DNA of 64,000 bases from JAHEZL01 sp046074525 (GTDB lineage Bacteria > Bacteroidota > Bacteroidia > Flavobacteriales_C > GCA-002722245), in assembly GCA_046074525.1 (NCBI GenBank), contig JBJTOK010000067.1:43042-107041 (forward strand), given 5' to 3'. This document shows, piece by piece, positions 18,741-28,700 of the stretch (within the stretch, counting starts at the first letter, position 1; the number at the start of each line of letters is the position of its first letter). The translations under genes were made by a program, and so were the position numbers. The notes beneath the pieces were generated by a model, which saw only the letters and a program-made list of their open reading frames with translations, did no database searches and had not been told where the DNA came from.

Positions 18741-19535
18741 ATGTCAAGAATTAAAAATTTAGTATTAGGTGGTTCAGGGATGATAGGTCATCACCTTTGT
18801 ACTCATCTGGAGAAAAGAGGAGAAGAGGTAATTAATTTGGATCTGCTGAATGGTTTTGATTTGAGGAAGGATGATCTGAGTAAGTATAAAGACGTTGATT
18901 TTGTTTGGTTTCTCGCCTGGGAAGTGGGAGGGTCGAAATTCCTGACCGAAAAAAGCAATTTCATTCCAATCATTAAAAACAATACACAAATCTGCCTGAA
19001 GGTTTTCCAGTTTTTAGAAGATACCAAGATCCCTTTCATTTTTGCGAGTACTCAGTTGGCCGCTCCTGATAATGTATACGGAGTGACCAAGCTCCTCGGC
19101 GAAAACTGGGCGAGAGTGCTGGGTGGAAAAATTGTCCGCTTTTGGAATGTGTATGGTTGGGAAGATCCAGGTGATCGTTCACATGTAATCACTGATATGG
19201 TGCTGAACGGTTTAAAGAATAAGCACATTCAATTGCTCACCAATGGCGAGGAGGAGCGTCAGTTTACCTTTGCTGAGGATTGTGTAAGAAATTTGTACAG
19301 CATAAAATTATTGAAAGGTGAAGAATTCGATTTGTCGAACGGACATTGGATTTCTATTAAGAATCTTGCCTATGTTATCGCCGGAAAATTAGGAGCTGAA
19401 GTTTCTTTGGGTACAGTGAAAGGCTATAATAATAGATTGGATCCGAAGCATAATGTTCATCTTTTCAATTTCGAATATGATCTTGGAAAGGGTATTGACA
19501 GGGTGATTGAGGAGGGACGGAAGTATTTGGCTTAA
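18741..19535 (+). CDS. NAD-dependent epimerase/dehydratase, orphan
   Basis: 264 residues, on the short side for the extended SDR family. Motifs GGSGMIG at 10-16 and YxxxK as Y113/K117 are present. 'VRFWNVYGWEDPG' and 'RQFTFAEDCVRNLYSI' match sugar nucleotide epimerases, where these segments line the substrate pocket. The segment after the cofactor motif is shortened. There are no glycan genes beside it, so neither substrate nor pathway can be named. It is flanked by the M1 peptidase and a lipoprotein in the same direction with modest gaps. Confidence 0.8.
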   Translation: MSRIKNLVLGGSGMIGHHLCTHLEKRGEEVINLDLLNGFDLRKDDLSKYKDVDFVWFLAWEVGGSKFLTEKSNFIPIIKNNTQICLKVFQFLEDTKIPFIFASTQLAAPDNVYGVTKLLGENWARVLGGKIVRFWNVYGWEDPGDRSHVITDMVLNGLKNKHIQLLTNGEEERQFTFAEDCVRNLYSIKLLKGEEFDLSNGHWISIKNLAYVIAGKLGAEVSLGTVKGYNNRLDPKHNVHLFNFEYDLGKGIDRVIEEGRKYLA

Positions 19536-19610
19536 GTAGATGACGCTCTTGGATATTCATTTTAAGATGTGTCAAAATAATATTAGTTTTAGTCGCATAT
19601 AAGTTGAGTC

Positions 19611-20003
19611 ATGACAAAAACACTTTTCATTTTTATTTTCTCCACGCTTTTCTTTTTTGCCTGCAAGAAAACGACCACACACCAGGTTCTTTTGCACAAT
19701 GAATCGGCGGAGCCACTTAAAGTGAAAGTGTATGCTTCATTGCCTATGTCAAAAGATTCATTCTCCATAAATTCCCACAGCGACTACGAATTGTTTTTTG
19801 AAGAACTGGAAGGATTGAAGTCTAATTACAGCTGTTTGGCTATGTTTGATTCGGTGTTCACCTATTCGGCTACCAACAAAATGAAAATTAAGATTGTCGC
19901 CAACGACAAATACGGGAACCTGAAAAGGGATTCCATACAGAATAATTCGAAATACGAATACCGCTGTACACTGTACGTTGGTAAAGGAGATACTATACAA
20001 TAA
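19611..20003 (+). CDS. Small lipoprotein of unknown function
   Basis: 130 residues. A short N terminus and hydrophobic stretch end at a lipobox with Cys18 ('STLFFFACKK'), so it is likely lipidated and anchored in the envelope. The mature part is predicted mostly beta. I recognise no family. It ends 13 nt before the start of the permease gene and may be cotranscribed with it. Confidence 0.7.
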   Translation: MTKTLFIFIFSTLFFFACKKTTTHQVLLHNESAEPLKVKVYASLPMSKDSFSINSHSDYELFFEELEGLKSNYSCLAMFDSVFTYSATNKMKIKIVANDKYGNLKRDSIQNNSKYEYRCTLYVGKGDTIQ

Positions 20004-20016
20004 AAATAGCAAATAC

Positions 20017-21501
20017 ATGAGCTCGCTTTTTAAAAGAAAATCACTGGATAAATTAATCGCCGAAGCTGATGATTCGGAAAAAGGATTTAAAAGAACCCTG
20101 GGTGCTGCCGGATTAATTGCATTGGGCATCGGGGCGGTGATTGGGGCCGGACTGTTTGTGCGAACTGCTGCGGCTATTGCCAACAATGCCGGTCCATCTG
20201 TAACCATCGGATTTATTATTGCTGGTATTGGTTGTGCCCTCGCAGGTTTATGCTATGCTGAATTTGCCTCCATGATACCTATTTCAGGAAGTGCATATAC
20301 CTATAGCTACGCAACTATGGGTGAGCTGGTAGCCTGGATCATTGGCTGGGACTTGATTTTGGAATATGCTATTGGAGCAGCTACCGTAAGTATAGCCTGG
20401 AGTGAATATCTCAATACATTGTTGGGGTATTTCAATATGCATATACCTTATGAGTGGAGCCATTCTCCCTTTGAAGTTTTGCGTGATGCCAACGGCCTTG
20501 AAATTGCGCATGGAATGATGAATGTACCGGCTTTGTTTATTGTTTTTGCTATTACGCTCCTGCTAATCAGAGGAATGAAGGAATCGGCTTTTGTAAATGG
20601 ACTTATAGTGATTACCAAAGTAGCTATCGTACTGATGGTAATTATTTTTGGCTGGTCTTTTATCAGTCCGGAAAACCATACTCCCTATATCCCTGCTGAA
20701 ACTACTTACAATGATGCCTATGGCGTGAGTCACAATTTTGGTGGTATTATGGGGATTTTAGGAGCAGCCGGTGTTGTGTTTTTCGCTTTTATTGGTTTTG
20801 ATGCGGTGTCTACGGCTGCTCAGGAAGCAAAGAATCCTAAGCGCGATATGCCTATCGGTATATTGGGATCTTTAGCAATCTGCACGGTATTGTATATTCT
20901 GTTTGCTCACGTTTTATCGGGACTCGGTACTGTAGAAGATTTCCGAACCAACGGGAAAGAAGCTTCTGTGGCTTTTGCCATAGAAACCTATATGCCAGGC
21001 TATGGCTGGCTGGGCAAGTTGATTACCGTAGCGATTCTGGCCGGATTTTCTTCGGTGATCCTGGTGCTGTTGATGGGACAATCACGCGTATTTTACTCTA
21101 TGAGTCGCGATGGATTAGTTCCTAAGGTTTTCTCTGATCTTCATCCTAAATTTCGTACTCCGCATAAATCCAATCTTATTTTCTTTGTGTTTGTTGGTTT
21201 GTTTGCCGGCTTTGTTCCGGGAGACATCGTGGGAGATATGTCGAGTATAGGAACCTTATTTGCTTTTATTCTGGTTTGTGCCGGAGTGTGGATCATGAGA
21301 GTTAAGCGTCCCGACATTGAGCGTAAGTTTAAAACGCCTTTGGTTCCATTGGTGCCGATATTGGGAATTCTGTTTTGTTCTGCAATGATTTATGGTCTCG
21401 GGATGGAGAACTGGATTCGTTTGCTGGTATGGATGGCCATTGGTTTCATAGTGTATTTCTTATACAGTAAAAAGAGAAGTAAGCTGAACAACGAGGAGTA
21501 G
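20017..21501 (+). CDS. Amino acid permease, APC superfamily (cationic amino acid transporter type)
   Basis: 494 residues from ATG 20017; an upstream in-frame TTG at 19978 overlaps the preceding gene and adds nothing typical. About twelve to fourteen membrane helices. 'LGIGAVIGAGLFVRTAAAI' is the unwound TM1 substrate site of APC transporters, and 'FFAFIGFDAVSTAAQEAKNP' is the TM6 site. Overall it resembles the CAT/YfnA subgroup that imports amino acids with a proton. The exact amino acid cannot be read from sequence. Confidence 0.9.
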   Translation: MSSLFKRKSLDKLIAEADDSEKGFKRTLGAAGLIALGIGAVIGAGLFVRTAAAIANNAGPSVTIGFIIAGIGCALAGLCYAEFASMIPISGSAYTYSYATMGELVAWIIGWDLILEYAIGAATVSIAWSEYLNTLLGYFNMHIPYEWSHSPFEVLRDANGLEIAHGMMNVPALFIVFAITLLLIRGMKESAFVNGLIVITKVAIVLMVIIFGWSFISPENHTPYIPAETTYNDAYGVSHNFGGIMGILGAAGVVFFAFIGFDAVSTAAQEAKNPKRDMPIGILGSLAICTVLYILFAHVLSGLGTVEDFRTNGKEASVAFAIETYMPGYGWLGKLITVAILAGFSSVILVLLMGQSRVFYSMSRDGLVPKVFSDLHPKFRTPHKSNLIFFVFVGLFAGFVPGDIVGDMSSIGTLFAFILVCAGVWIMRVKRPDIERKFKTPLVPLVPILGILFCSAMIYGLGMENWIRLLVWMAIGFIVYFLYSKKRSKLNNEE

Positions 21502-21576
21502 TCGACTTGCTTTTTCCATCTTTCTTTTCTATTTTGGTAAAAAACAAATCAATTTACTGGTTGAAAATTTATCAAA

Positions 21577-22374
21577 ATGAATTTCTTCGCATCCAACTTA
21601 AAGCTTCTCCGCAAGCGCAAAAAGCGCTCACAGGAGGAAATGGCCGAGCAAATCGGTATCACGCGTTCGAGTCAGAGTGCCTATGAAGTAGGCAATGCCG
21701 AACCTAATTTTGATACGCTGTTGAAGATTTCCAAATACTTCAATTTCCCTGTCGACATTCTTCTGAAAGAAGATTTGGCTACCTATTCCGAACTTCGCTT
21801 GCAAAACATTGAAAGTGGTTTTGAAATCGATATCACCGGAAGGCAGCTGCGTGTATTGGCGACAACCGTAGATGAAAAAAATGAAGAAAATATAGAGCTC
21901 GTGCCGATTAACGCGAAGGCGGGTTATACAGCAGGATATTCTGATCCGGAGTATATCAAGGTATTGCCGACTTTTCAGCTGCCTTTTCTTTCCAAGCAGA
22001 AGAAGTATCGTACTTTTCCTATCAGCGGTGATTCCATGCCACCGGTGGCACATGGTTCTTTTGTCACAGGAGAGTTTGTGCAAAACTGGGAATATATACA
22101 GTCGGGTTACCCTTATATTATCATCACTAAAGATGAAGGCATAGTTTTTAAGGTAGTGTACAATCATGTGAAGGATAAAAAAACATTGTTGTTATGCTCA
22201 ACCAATCCGGAATATCAGCCGTATGAAATATCAATAGCAGATGTATTGGAAGTTTGGAAGTTCACCAACTACATCAGTTCTCAATTGCCCGAACCTAATT
22301 TATCGAGAGATAAGCTCGCGGAAACCGTGCTGCAGCTGCAAAAGGATATGGCGTACTTGAAGAATAAAGGATAA
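21577..22374 (+). CDS. XRE-type regulator with LexA/CI-like (S24) C-terminal domain
   Basis: 265 residues. An N-terminal Cro/CI helix-turn-helix covers about 5-65 ('SQEEMAEQIGITRSSQSAYE'). The C-terminal domain looks like peptidase S24: GDSM with Ser153, and a Lys at 192 in 'GIVFKVVYN' at the right distance for a Ser-Lys dyad. Ala-Gly pairs at 115-116 and 119-120 lie just before the S24 fold, where LexA-like proteins are cut. A C-terminal coiled tail follows. This type is common in Bacteroidetes as a stand-alone regulator. It lies directly upstream of the TonB receptor gene and may control it or itself; targets are unknown. Confidence 0.85.
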   Translation: MNFFASNLKLLRKRKKRSQEEMAEQIGITRSSQSAYEVGNAEPNFDTLLKISKYFNFPVDILLKEDLATYSELRLQNIESGFEIDITGRQLRVLATTVDEKNEENIELVPINAKAGYTAGYSDPEYIKVLPTFQLPFLSKQKKYRTFPISGDSMPPVAHGSFVTGEFVQNWEYIQSGYPYIIITKDEGIVFKVVYNHVKDKKTLLLCSTNPEYQPYEISIADVLEVWKFTNYISSQLPEPNLSRDKLAETVLQLQKDMAYLKNKG

Positions 22375-22398
22375 AAAAGAAATGGTTTCTTATGATAC

Positions 22399-24684
22399 TT
22401 GCAGTTGAAGAAAAATCTGTTCATACTGTTTCTCTTTTTTGCAAGTGTGTGTGCTGCCCGCAAACACACGATAAGTGGCTATGTTTATGATATAAAAACC
22501 CGTGAAAGTATTATTGGTGCTGTTGTTGCAGAGCAGCGCAGTTCAAGTAGTGCTTTCAGTAATGCTTACGGCTTTTATTCCATCACCATCAAAAATGATT
22601 CTGCCGATTTGCAAGTCACCTTTCAGGGTTATGATGTTTTTTCTCTCTCGTTGCTAAGTACTGCTGATACAGTAATTGACATCTATCTTACTCCTTCTTC
22701 CTTACAGTACCGCGAAATAAAAGTCACCAAGAACAAAAAAAGTGAAGTGGAGAAGGCCAGCAGCGCAACCATGAGCCAGCTGAAGATAGATCCTAAAAAA
22801 TTAAATTCCCTGCCTTCCTGCGCTGGAGAAGCTGATCCGCTGAAAGTGCTTCAGCTGATGCCTGGCGTGCAGCGCGGACAAGAGGGTACCAATGGCATGT
22901 TCATCCGCGGGGGAAGTGTTGATCAAAACCTCATTCTCCTGGATGATGCACCGGTTTATAATGCCGGACATTTACTCGGATTTTTCTCGGTGTTCAATAA
23001 TGACGCGCTCAAGGATGTAAAGCTGGTGAAAGGTGGGTTTGATGCCGAGTATGGCGGTAGGCTCTCATCGGTGGTGGATATTCGCATGGACGATGGCAAT
23101 ATGAAAAAGCATCAGGTGGAAGGCAGTGTTGGTTTGCTTTCTTCTCGACTCACTTTGGAAGGCCCTATTAAAAAAGATACGATTTCCTATATGCTTGGGG
23201 TGAGGCGTTCTTATCTCGATCAGTTGTCGAAACTGGTGAATTTCCCAGTGCCATATTATTTCTATGACATCAACGGAAAGATCAATTATAAGCTGAATGC
23301 GAAAACCCGTTTGTACCTGAGTGGTTATTTCGGGAATGATATCCTGGATATCGATAAGGACATGCGTGATCAATACAGAGATGTAGCGGGTTTTGGCTTT
23401 AATCAATTAAATGCTACGGCAACTCTACGACTCAACCGCGAACACAGTCAGCGACTCTTTGCAAATTATTCCCTTATCCACACACGATTTGGCTATGATG
23501 TGAAAGGAGCCTTTGGAGGTAATTCTATATTAGTACGTTCTACCATCAGCGACTGGGGATTGAAGGCCGATTACTCTTTTTACAAGAGCAATGTGCATAC
23601 ATTGAAATTCGGGGTGTTTGGGGTGGAACATATCTTCACGCCTAATTTCATAAGTACCACCGGTGAAATCACCGAGTTTATCAAGAGTCGTGATCCCGAT
23701 CCGATTTACATGACAGAGTATGCGGCTTATCTTTCTGATCAATATAAGGTGAACGACAAGCTGAACCTGAATTTTGGTTTGCGACTGTCGGGAGCTTTTG
23801 TACAAACTACTTCTTATGCCGGACTGGAGCCGCGTTTTTCGGGAAGTTACGGATTAAATAAAAATCTTTTTCTCAAAGCGAGTTATTCCCGAATGCGCCA
23901 GTACATGCATTTGGTGTCGAGTTCCACCGTGAGTCTGCCTACCGATTTATGGTATCCTGTTACAAAAATGGTGAAACCCCTGGTTTCCGATCAATACGCT
24001 ACAGGCTTTGAACTGGCGATTCCTAAAATAAGAAGTAAGCTGACGATGGAAGGTTATTACAAGCAAATGAATAATTTGATTGAATACAAGGAAGGCGCGC
24101 AGATATTGCTGAATGACAATTTTGAAAAAGAATTGCTCACCGGAACAGGAGAGGCTTATGGTATGGAGTTCCTCTTTCAGCGTTTTGCCGGCAAATGGAA
24201 CGGATGGGTGAGTTATACCTTGTCGTGGTCCACGCGTCATTTTGATGGTTTGAATGGTGGTAAAACCTACTACGCTAAATTCGACAGGCGCCATGATTTA
24301 TCCATTGTGCTGAACTATCAGCTTAGTGCAAGATGGCAGTTTTCAGCGGTGTGGGTGTATATGACCGGTGCGCGCTTCACGCCGCAAATCGGACAGTATT
24401 TTATGCCCAACGCGTCTCTTACCAATGTGGATATTCTGCCAATTTATACTTCACGCAATGCTGTAACAATGTCACCTACTCACCGACTAGACTTAAGCGC
24501 CACCCGTTCGTCGGATCCCGATAAAAAAGTGAAGTATGATCTCGTGTTTGGTATTTATAATGTTTACAACCGTGCGAGTCCGTTTTTAGTGGAAATAGCA
24601 CGTTCCTCCAATGGTTCTCTGGTGTATCAGCAACCGGGGTTATTTGGTATAGTACCTTATTTTTCTTTCAATTTCAGGATATGA
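22399..24684 (+). CDS. TonB-dependent outer membrane receptor with N-terminal carboxypeptidase-regulatory-like domain
   Basis: 761 residues starting at a TTG; no in-frame ATG precedes the signal peptide ('LFILFLFFASVCAA'), and TTG 22405 is an alternative. After the signal come a CarboxypepD_reg-like domain (about 25-105), a plug domain ('GMFIRGGSVDQNLILLDDAP', 'VKGGFDAEYGGRLSSVVDI') and a 22-strand-type barrel ending in the aromatic 'YFSFNFRI'. Such receptors import large or scarce ligands with TonB energy. It overlaps the DUF4249 lipoprotein gene by 4 nt (ATGA), the usual arrangement for this receptor subgroup, which lacks a SusD partner. Ligand unknown. Confidence 0.92.
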   Translation: MQLKKNLFILFLFFASVCAARKHTISGYVYDIKTRESIIGAVVAEQRSSSSAFSNAYGFYSITIKNDSADLQVTFQGYDVFSLSLLSTADTVIDIYLTPSSLQYREIKVTKNKKSEVEKASSATMSQLKIDPKKLNSLPSCAGEADPLKVLQLMPGVQRGQEGTNGMFIRGGSVDQNLILLDDAPVYNAGHLLGFFSVFNNDALKDVKLVKGGFDAEYGGRLSSVVDIRMDDGNMKKHQVEGSVGLLSSRLTLEGPIKKDTISYMLGVRRSYLDQLSKLVNFPVPYYFYDINGKINYKLNAKTRLYLSGYFGNDILDIDKDMRDQYRDVAGFGFNQLNATATLRLNREHSQRLFANYSLIHTRFGYDVKGAFGGNSILVRSTISDWGLKADYSFYKSNVHTLKFGVFGVEHIFTPNFISTTGEITEFIKSRDPDPIYMTEYAAYLSDQYKVNDKLNLNFGLRLSGAFVQTTSYAGLEPRFSGSYGLNKNLFLKASYSRMRQYMHLVSSSTVSLPTDLWYPVTKMVKPLVSDQYATGFELAIPKIRSKLTMEGYYKQMNNLIEYKEGAQILLNDNFEKELLTGTGEAYGMEFLFQRFAGKWNGWVSYTLSWSTRHFDGLNGGKTYYAKFDRRHDLSIVLNYQLSARWQFSAVWVYMTGARFTPQIGQYFMPNASLTNVDILPIYTSRNAVTMSPTHRLDLSATRSSDPDKKVKYDLVFGIYNVYNRASPFLVEIARSSNGSLVYQQPGLFGIVPYFSFNFRI

Positions 24685-25562
24685 AACAGTGGATTTACAT
24701 AATGCTTTTTTGCTCGTTGGCGATCGTTGCTTGTCGACCGACACCGCTGGGGATTGATGTGAATCCCCAGCCGCCAAAGCTCGTGGTAGCCTCGCAAATT
24801 ATTCCTTCCAATGTTATGGCGGTGTTGGTTACCCGCAGTTTCTCAGCTTTGGAAGCAGGAACTTTCGTGGACGGTAGCGGACAGGTGTCGCCGGGCTTTG
24901 TTGATAAAATCATTGTGAAAGATGCTTTTGTTACTGTGAGCTATGGCGGCATTATCGATACGCTTTTCGGGGTAGATACCATTCCGGGGGTGTATGTCAG
25001 TGCGAAGACTCTGCAGATTCCTTATCAGCATTATACTTTAAGAGTGTATGATCCTAAATTGAATGAATCCATTTCTGCTGAAACAGAGATGTTGCCTGCA
25101 GTGCAGATTGATACTATTTATGCAGTAGGGAAAAGCGATTCCACCGTGTCGCTGAAATTCAGGTTTACCGATTTGCCCGGACAAAACTGGTATTTGTTCA
25201 ATGTGTACAAAGCGAGTCAGCAATCGGGCCTCGCCAATCTCGATGTCAATACGGTTCCTTTTGATGTAGGGGAGAACCAGTTATTACAATCGCAACTGAT
25301 TACGGATTTGGTATACAATAATAATCATATAGAAATTACTACTACTGTTCCAGGAGTTTCTCCTACAGATACCATAGGGGTTACTTTTGCCAATATCACT
25401 GAGGGACATTTTGAATTTTTAAGTGCCCAAAGTGGTACTGGTGATTTGTTCGGCCAGTTTTTTCATGAGCCGGTGAATATTCCCACCAATGTGATGAATG
25501 GCTTTGGTTACTTCAGTGCCTACGATCCCGACGTAAAGATCATCGATTTGAATAAGTATTAG
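24681..25562 (+). CDS. DUF4249 family lipoprotein, partner of the TonB receptor
   Basis: 293 residues with a lipobox at Cys18 ('CSLAIVACRP'). The opening of the mature part 'PKLVVASQIIPSN' and the beta-rich body match DUF4249, a family found next to TonB receptors in Bacteroidetes. ATG overlaps the receptor stop (ATGA), so the pair is translationally coupled. It is likely a surface or periplasmic lipoprotein that works with the receptor; the molecular role of DUF4249 is not established. Confidence 0.85.
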   Translation: MKQWIYIMLFCSLAIVACRPTPLGIDVNPQPPKLVVASQIIPSNVMAVLVTRSFSALEAGTFVDGSGQVSPGFVDKIIVKDAFVTVSYGGIIDTLFGVDTIPGVYVSAKTLQIPYQHYTLRVYDPKLNESISAETEMLPAVQIDTIYAVGKSDSTVSLKFRFTDLPGQNWYLFNVYKASQQSGLANLDVNTVPFDVGENQLLQSQLITDLVYNNNHIEITTTVPGVSPTDTIGVTFANITEGHFEFLSAQSGTGDLFGQFFHEPVNIPTNVMNGFGYFSAYDPDVKIIDLNKY

Positions 25563-25756
25563 GGCCATAGGTCCTTTTATAAAGCCAAACATTTCTCCTT
25601 TCTTATAGTATAAATCTGAGGTGTGATTTCAGGAGGTAACTTATTGTGTAAATGACACTTTTTGCAAAAATCAATTTTGATTTCCTTGCTTTGGGGTTTA
25701 TATTAGTGTAATAAGTACAATAATTAACTGCTTTTGTGTTCCTGTTAAAACCCTTA

Positions 25757-28700
25757 ATGCCTATGAAAAATAAAGCATATAGAAGTGAAGTGCGTGAAGT
25801 TGGAATACATCTTTTTGCTATTTCCCTACTGCTTTGCTTGATTTCCACGGTCAATGGCCAGGAAGTTTTTCCGGGCGGAAAAGCAGGAAGTTATAATCTT
25901 ACTGAGCCAACAGGTGATCCGATCAATTATGGTCAGATTGGTTTTGGTAACGAATTATTTGCTAGAAAAGGTGCCACTTATCCCGGACCTTTCCAAACGC
26001 ATAACTGGTGGAATTCGGCTTTCTGGAATGTGCAATATGGAAGACAGACCGGCGGTGATATGGTGAATTCCAAGCCCATGTATCCTTTGCCTTTGATGAT
26101 GAATGTATATGAAAAAGGGATGCAATTTGGTTATCGTACTATAGAGCAGCAATCCGAAGATCTTACTGTACATACTTCAGGTGGTAATGCCAGGATTACT
26201 AGTGTTGGCGGAAAAGCCTATGATATGAATATGGGACTTGATGGAAATCCTTCATCAACACAAAATGTGATTGCCGATTATGGCGACTGGCATGTTAAAT
26301 TTGAACAGAATTATGGAGCTACAAAAGTGTTTACTACTGCCGCTAAAGGTAATCCTTTTGTTTTCGTAGATGTTTCAGGCACCCCAGCCACCGTTGTTTT
26401 CAATCCGAACAATGAAGAGAGTCAGTTTAAAATTGTGGGTAAACTCAACAATGCTTTATTGTTTAATATGTATCCAACGGGAACGACTATTAAAAACGGT
26501 CCCAAAAAAGGTACACGCCCTGAAGGTTTTTATGCTTTTTATTTTCCTGCCGGAACATTAATTGCTTCTAATGACAACGTTTACAAACCTATCTCGGCCT
26601 GGAATGCAGATGATGTTATTTCGCCTCTCAAAATCAAACTGCCGGGTGCCGGAACCTTTTCCTTTTCTGTCATGCCTGATGGAAGCATGCGAACGCTGCA
26701 GATTTATGAGCCTCACGGCTATTGTAAAATTACCGATACCCGATTTACTTATCAGTATGAACCGAAAAAAGCGAGGGTTACAAATAACTTTAGTGTTACT
26801 ACAACTCCGCTGGATGGTCGCACAAATGTAGGAACCATGCAGGTTTTGTTTCGTCATCAGTATTTGTATTCTCCCGAAGCGAAAGCCGATACCACAAAAT
26901 TATCCTACTGGGGTCCGCGGGGAGAAGCCAAAGTGATTGCAGGAAATGTATTTAATAATGTGATGACTTATTATGGTTCTGTGCCTGAACTGGCTAAAGC
27001 TGCCAAGCGTTTCAATGAAGCACAGATCGTAAACCTGGTGAATGGCCTTTTCGCTTTTTCTCAATATGATGCATACAAAACCGCGAATTACGATGATTAC
27101 AATTATTTCCGGTCAGTAGCTATTTGGACGCAGGCGGCAGAAATCGCGCATCAGATTAATCGTCCTGATTTACGCGACAATCTTCTCGACCACGCCAAAA
27201 TGGTGATAGAGGATTTTCTAACTTCTCCCACTGGTGATAATATCGCAACAGGTTATAGTCCGGAAGTGAATTTCATGACCACTTTCCCCAATTCCTTCAA
27301 TGCTTACGCGGGGATGTACGATTATCATTTTGTGGTTTCCTATCTCATTTATGCTTGCGGCATGGTGGCCAAGTTTGAGCAAATCCGTTCCGGAAATCTT
27401 AATTGGGTAAATGAATACAAACCTATGGTGGATTTGATGGTGCGTAATATCAACGACTGGCAGCGCGACATGAGTACGCCAGTTGGTAATACGCCGCGCT
27501 TCCCGTATTTGCGCTACTTTGATCCTTATGCCGGGCATTCATGGTTCGCCAATTATGCCGAAGCCCAGGAGGCAGTGAGCGAATCGGTTTTGTTTGCTAC
27601 AGGTGCGATGATGTGGGGAGATGTTACCGACAATTATCCAATGCGCGATATGGGCGCAATGCTCTATGTTACCGAAAGTGAAGCTGGCCGGCAGTATTGG
27701 TTCGATTATGATGATGTAGGTTGTATAGGGGGAGAGTTTGCTCCCGATTTCCCAAGTACGCATGCTGGTATCGTATCGGAAGATGGTTACAATTATGCTA
27801 CTTATTACGATCCAACTCAACCCAACACAGCGGTAGCTATTCATCGCGCGAGCATTATGCCTATTACAGGTTCTTCATTATGGCTGGGAACCAATGTCGA
27901 TGCCATTAACAGGGACATGAGTTCTTTTATGGCGCGACAAGGTTCGTATGATTTTACGGCCAATACCTGGTCAAATGAAGTTCTGGCTTATCAGGCATTG
28001 GCAGATGCACAGGCTGCCAGGGCCGTTTACGACAAAAATGTATGGAGTGGTCAGCCGCCTGCAATGTCCTTAGATCAAATGTTGTTTCCCGTTATTGATG
28101 AACACTGGATTGCTACTCTCGATAGTGTTGGTCATTTCGATGCTACTGTGCAGGGTGATATTCCTTTTTTCAGTGTTTTTGTGAAAGATACCTGCGGCCG
28201 GAAAATGCGTCATTACATGATGTACAACTCTCCTGGTACAGGTCCCGATCACGCTCAACGCACAGTCAATTTCACTGATGGCACTTGCTGGGATTTGCCG
28301 GAAGATACCTTGATTGTTTACAAGCTACTGGCGCCTGATACTATAAAAAACATTACTGCCGTGGTGGGACCTTGTGATAGCGATCCAATTGATATCCATG
28401 TTGACGCGGATCTCTGTCCGCTAATGGAATCTTCCATGTATTACCAGTATTCCACTGACAGTGTGGTATGGCATACTTTGTATGATGTGCATACCGCTTC
28501 GGATTCGCTAAGCGTGACCTATACTCCTAGTGGTCCGGGAACCTATTTTTTCAGGATCATCATGCGATCGGGAAAAGTACCCGGATTAATGTGTCCGATG
28601 CAGGATACTTCTTCTGTCATTGCTAAAGTAACAGTGAACAGCTGCTGTCCTATGAAGGTGGATAGTGTTTCACTCACCAACATCACTTGCGGTGTAGCTA

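Noticed and set aside
19978..20016. TTG start for the permease
   Set aside because: It overlaps the lipoprotein gene and adds a non-conserved stretch; ATG 20017 fits the family.
25563..25735. Region between the DUF4249 gene and the GH81-like gene
   Set aside because: No convincing promoter, RNA or terminator structure; only partial -7 matches.
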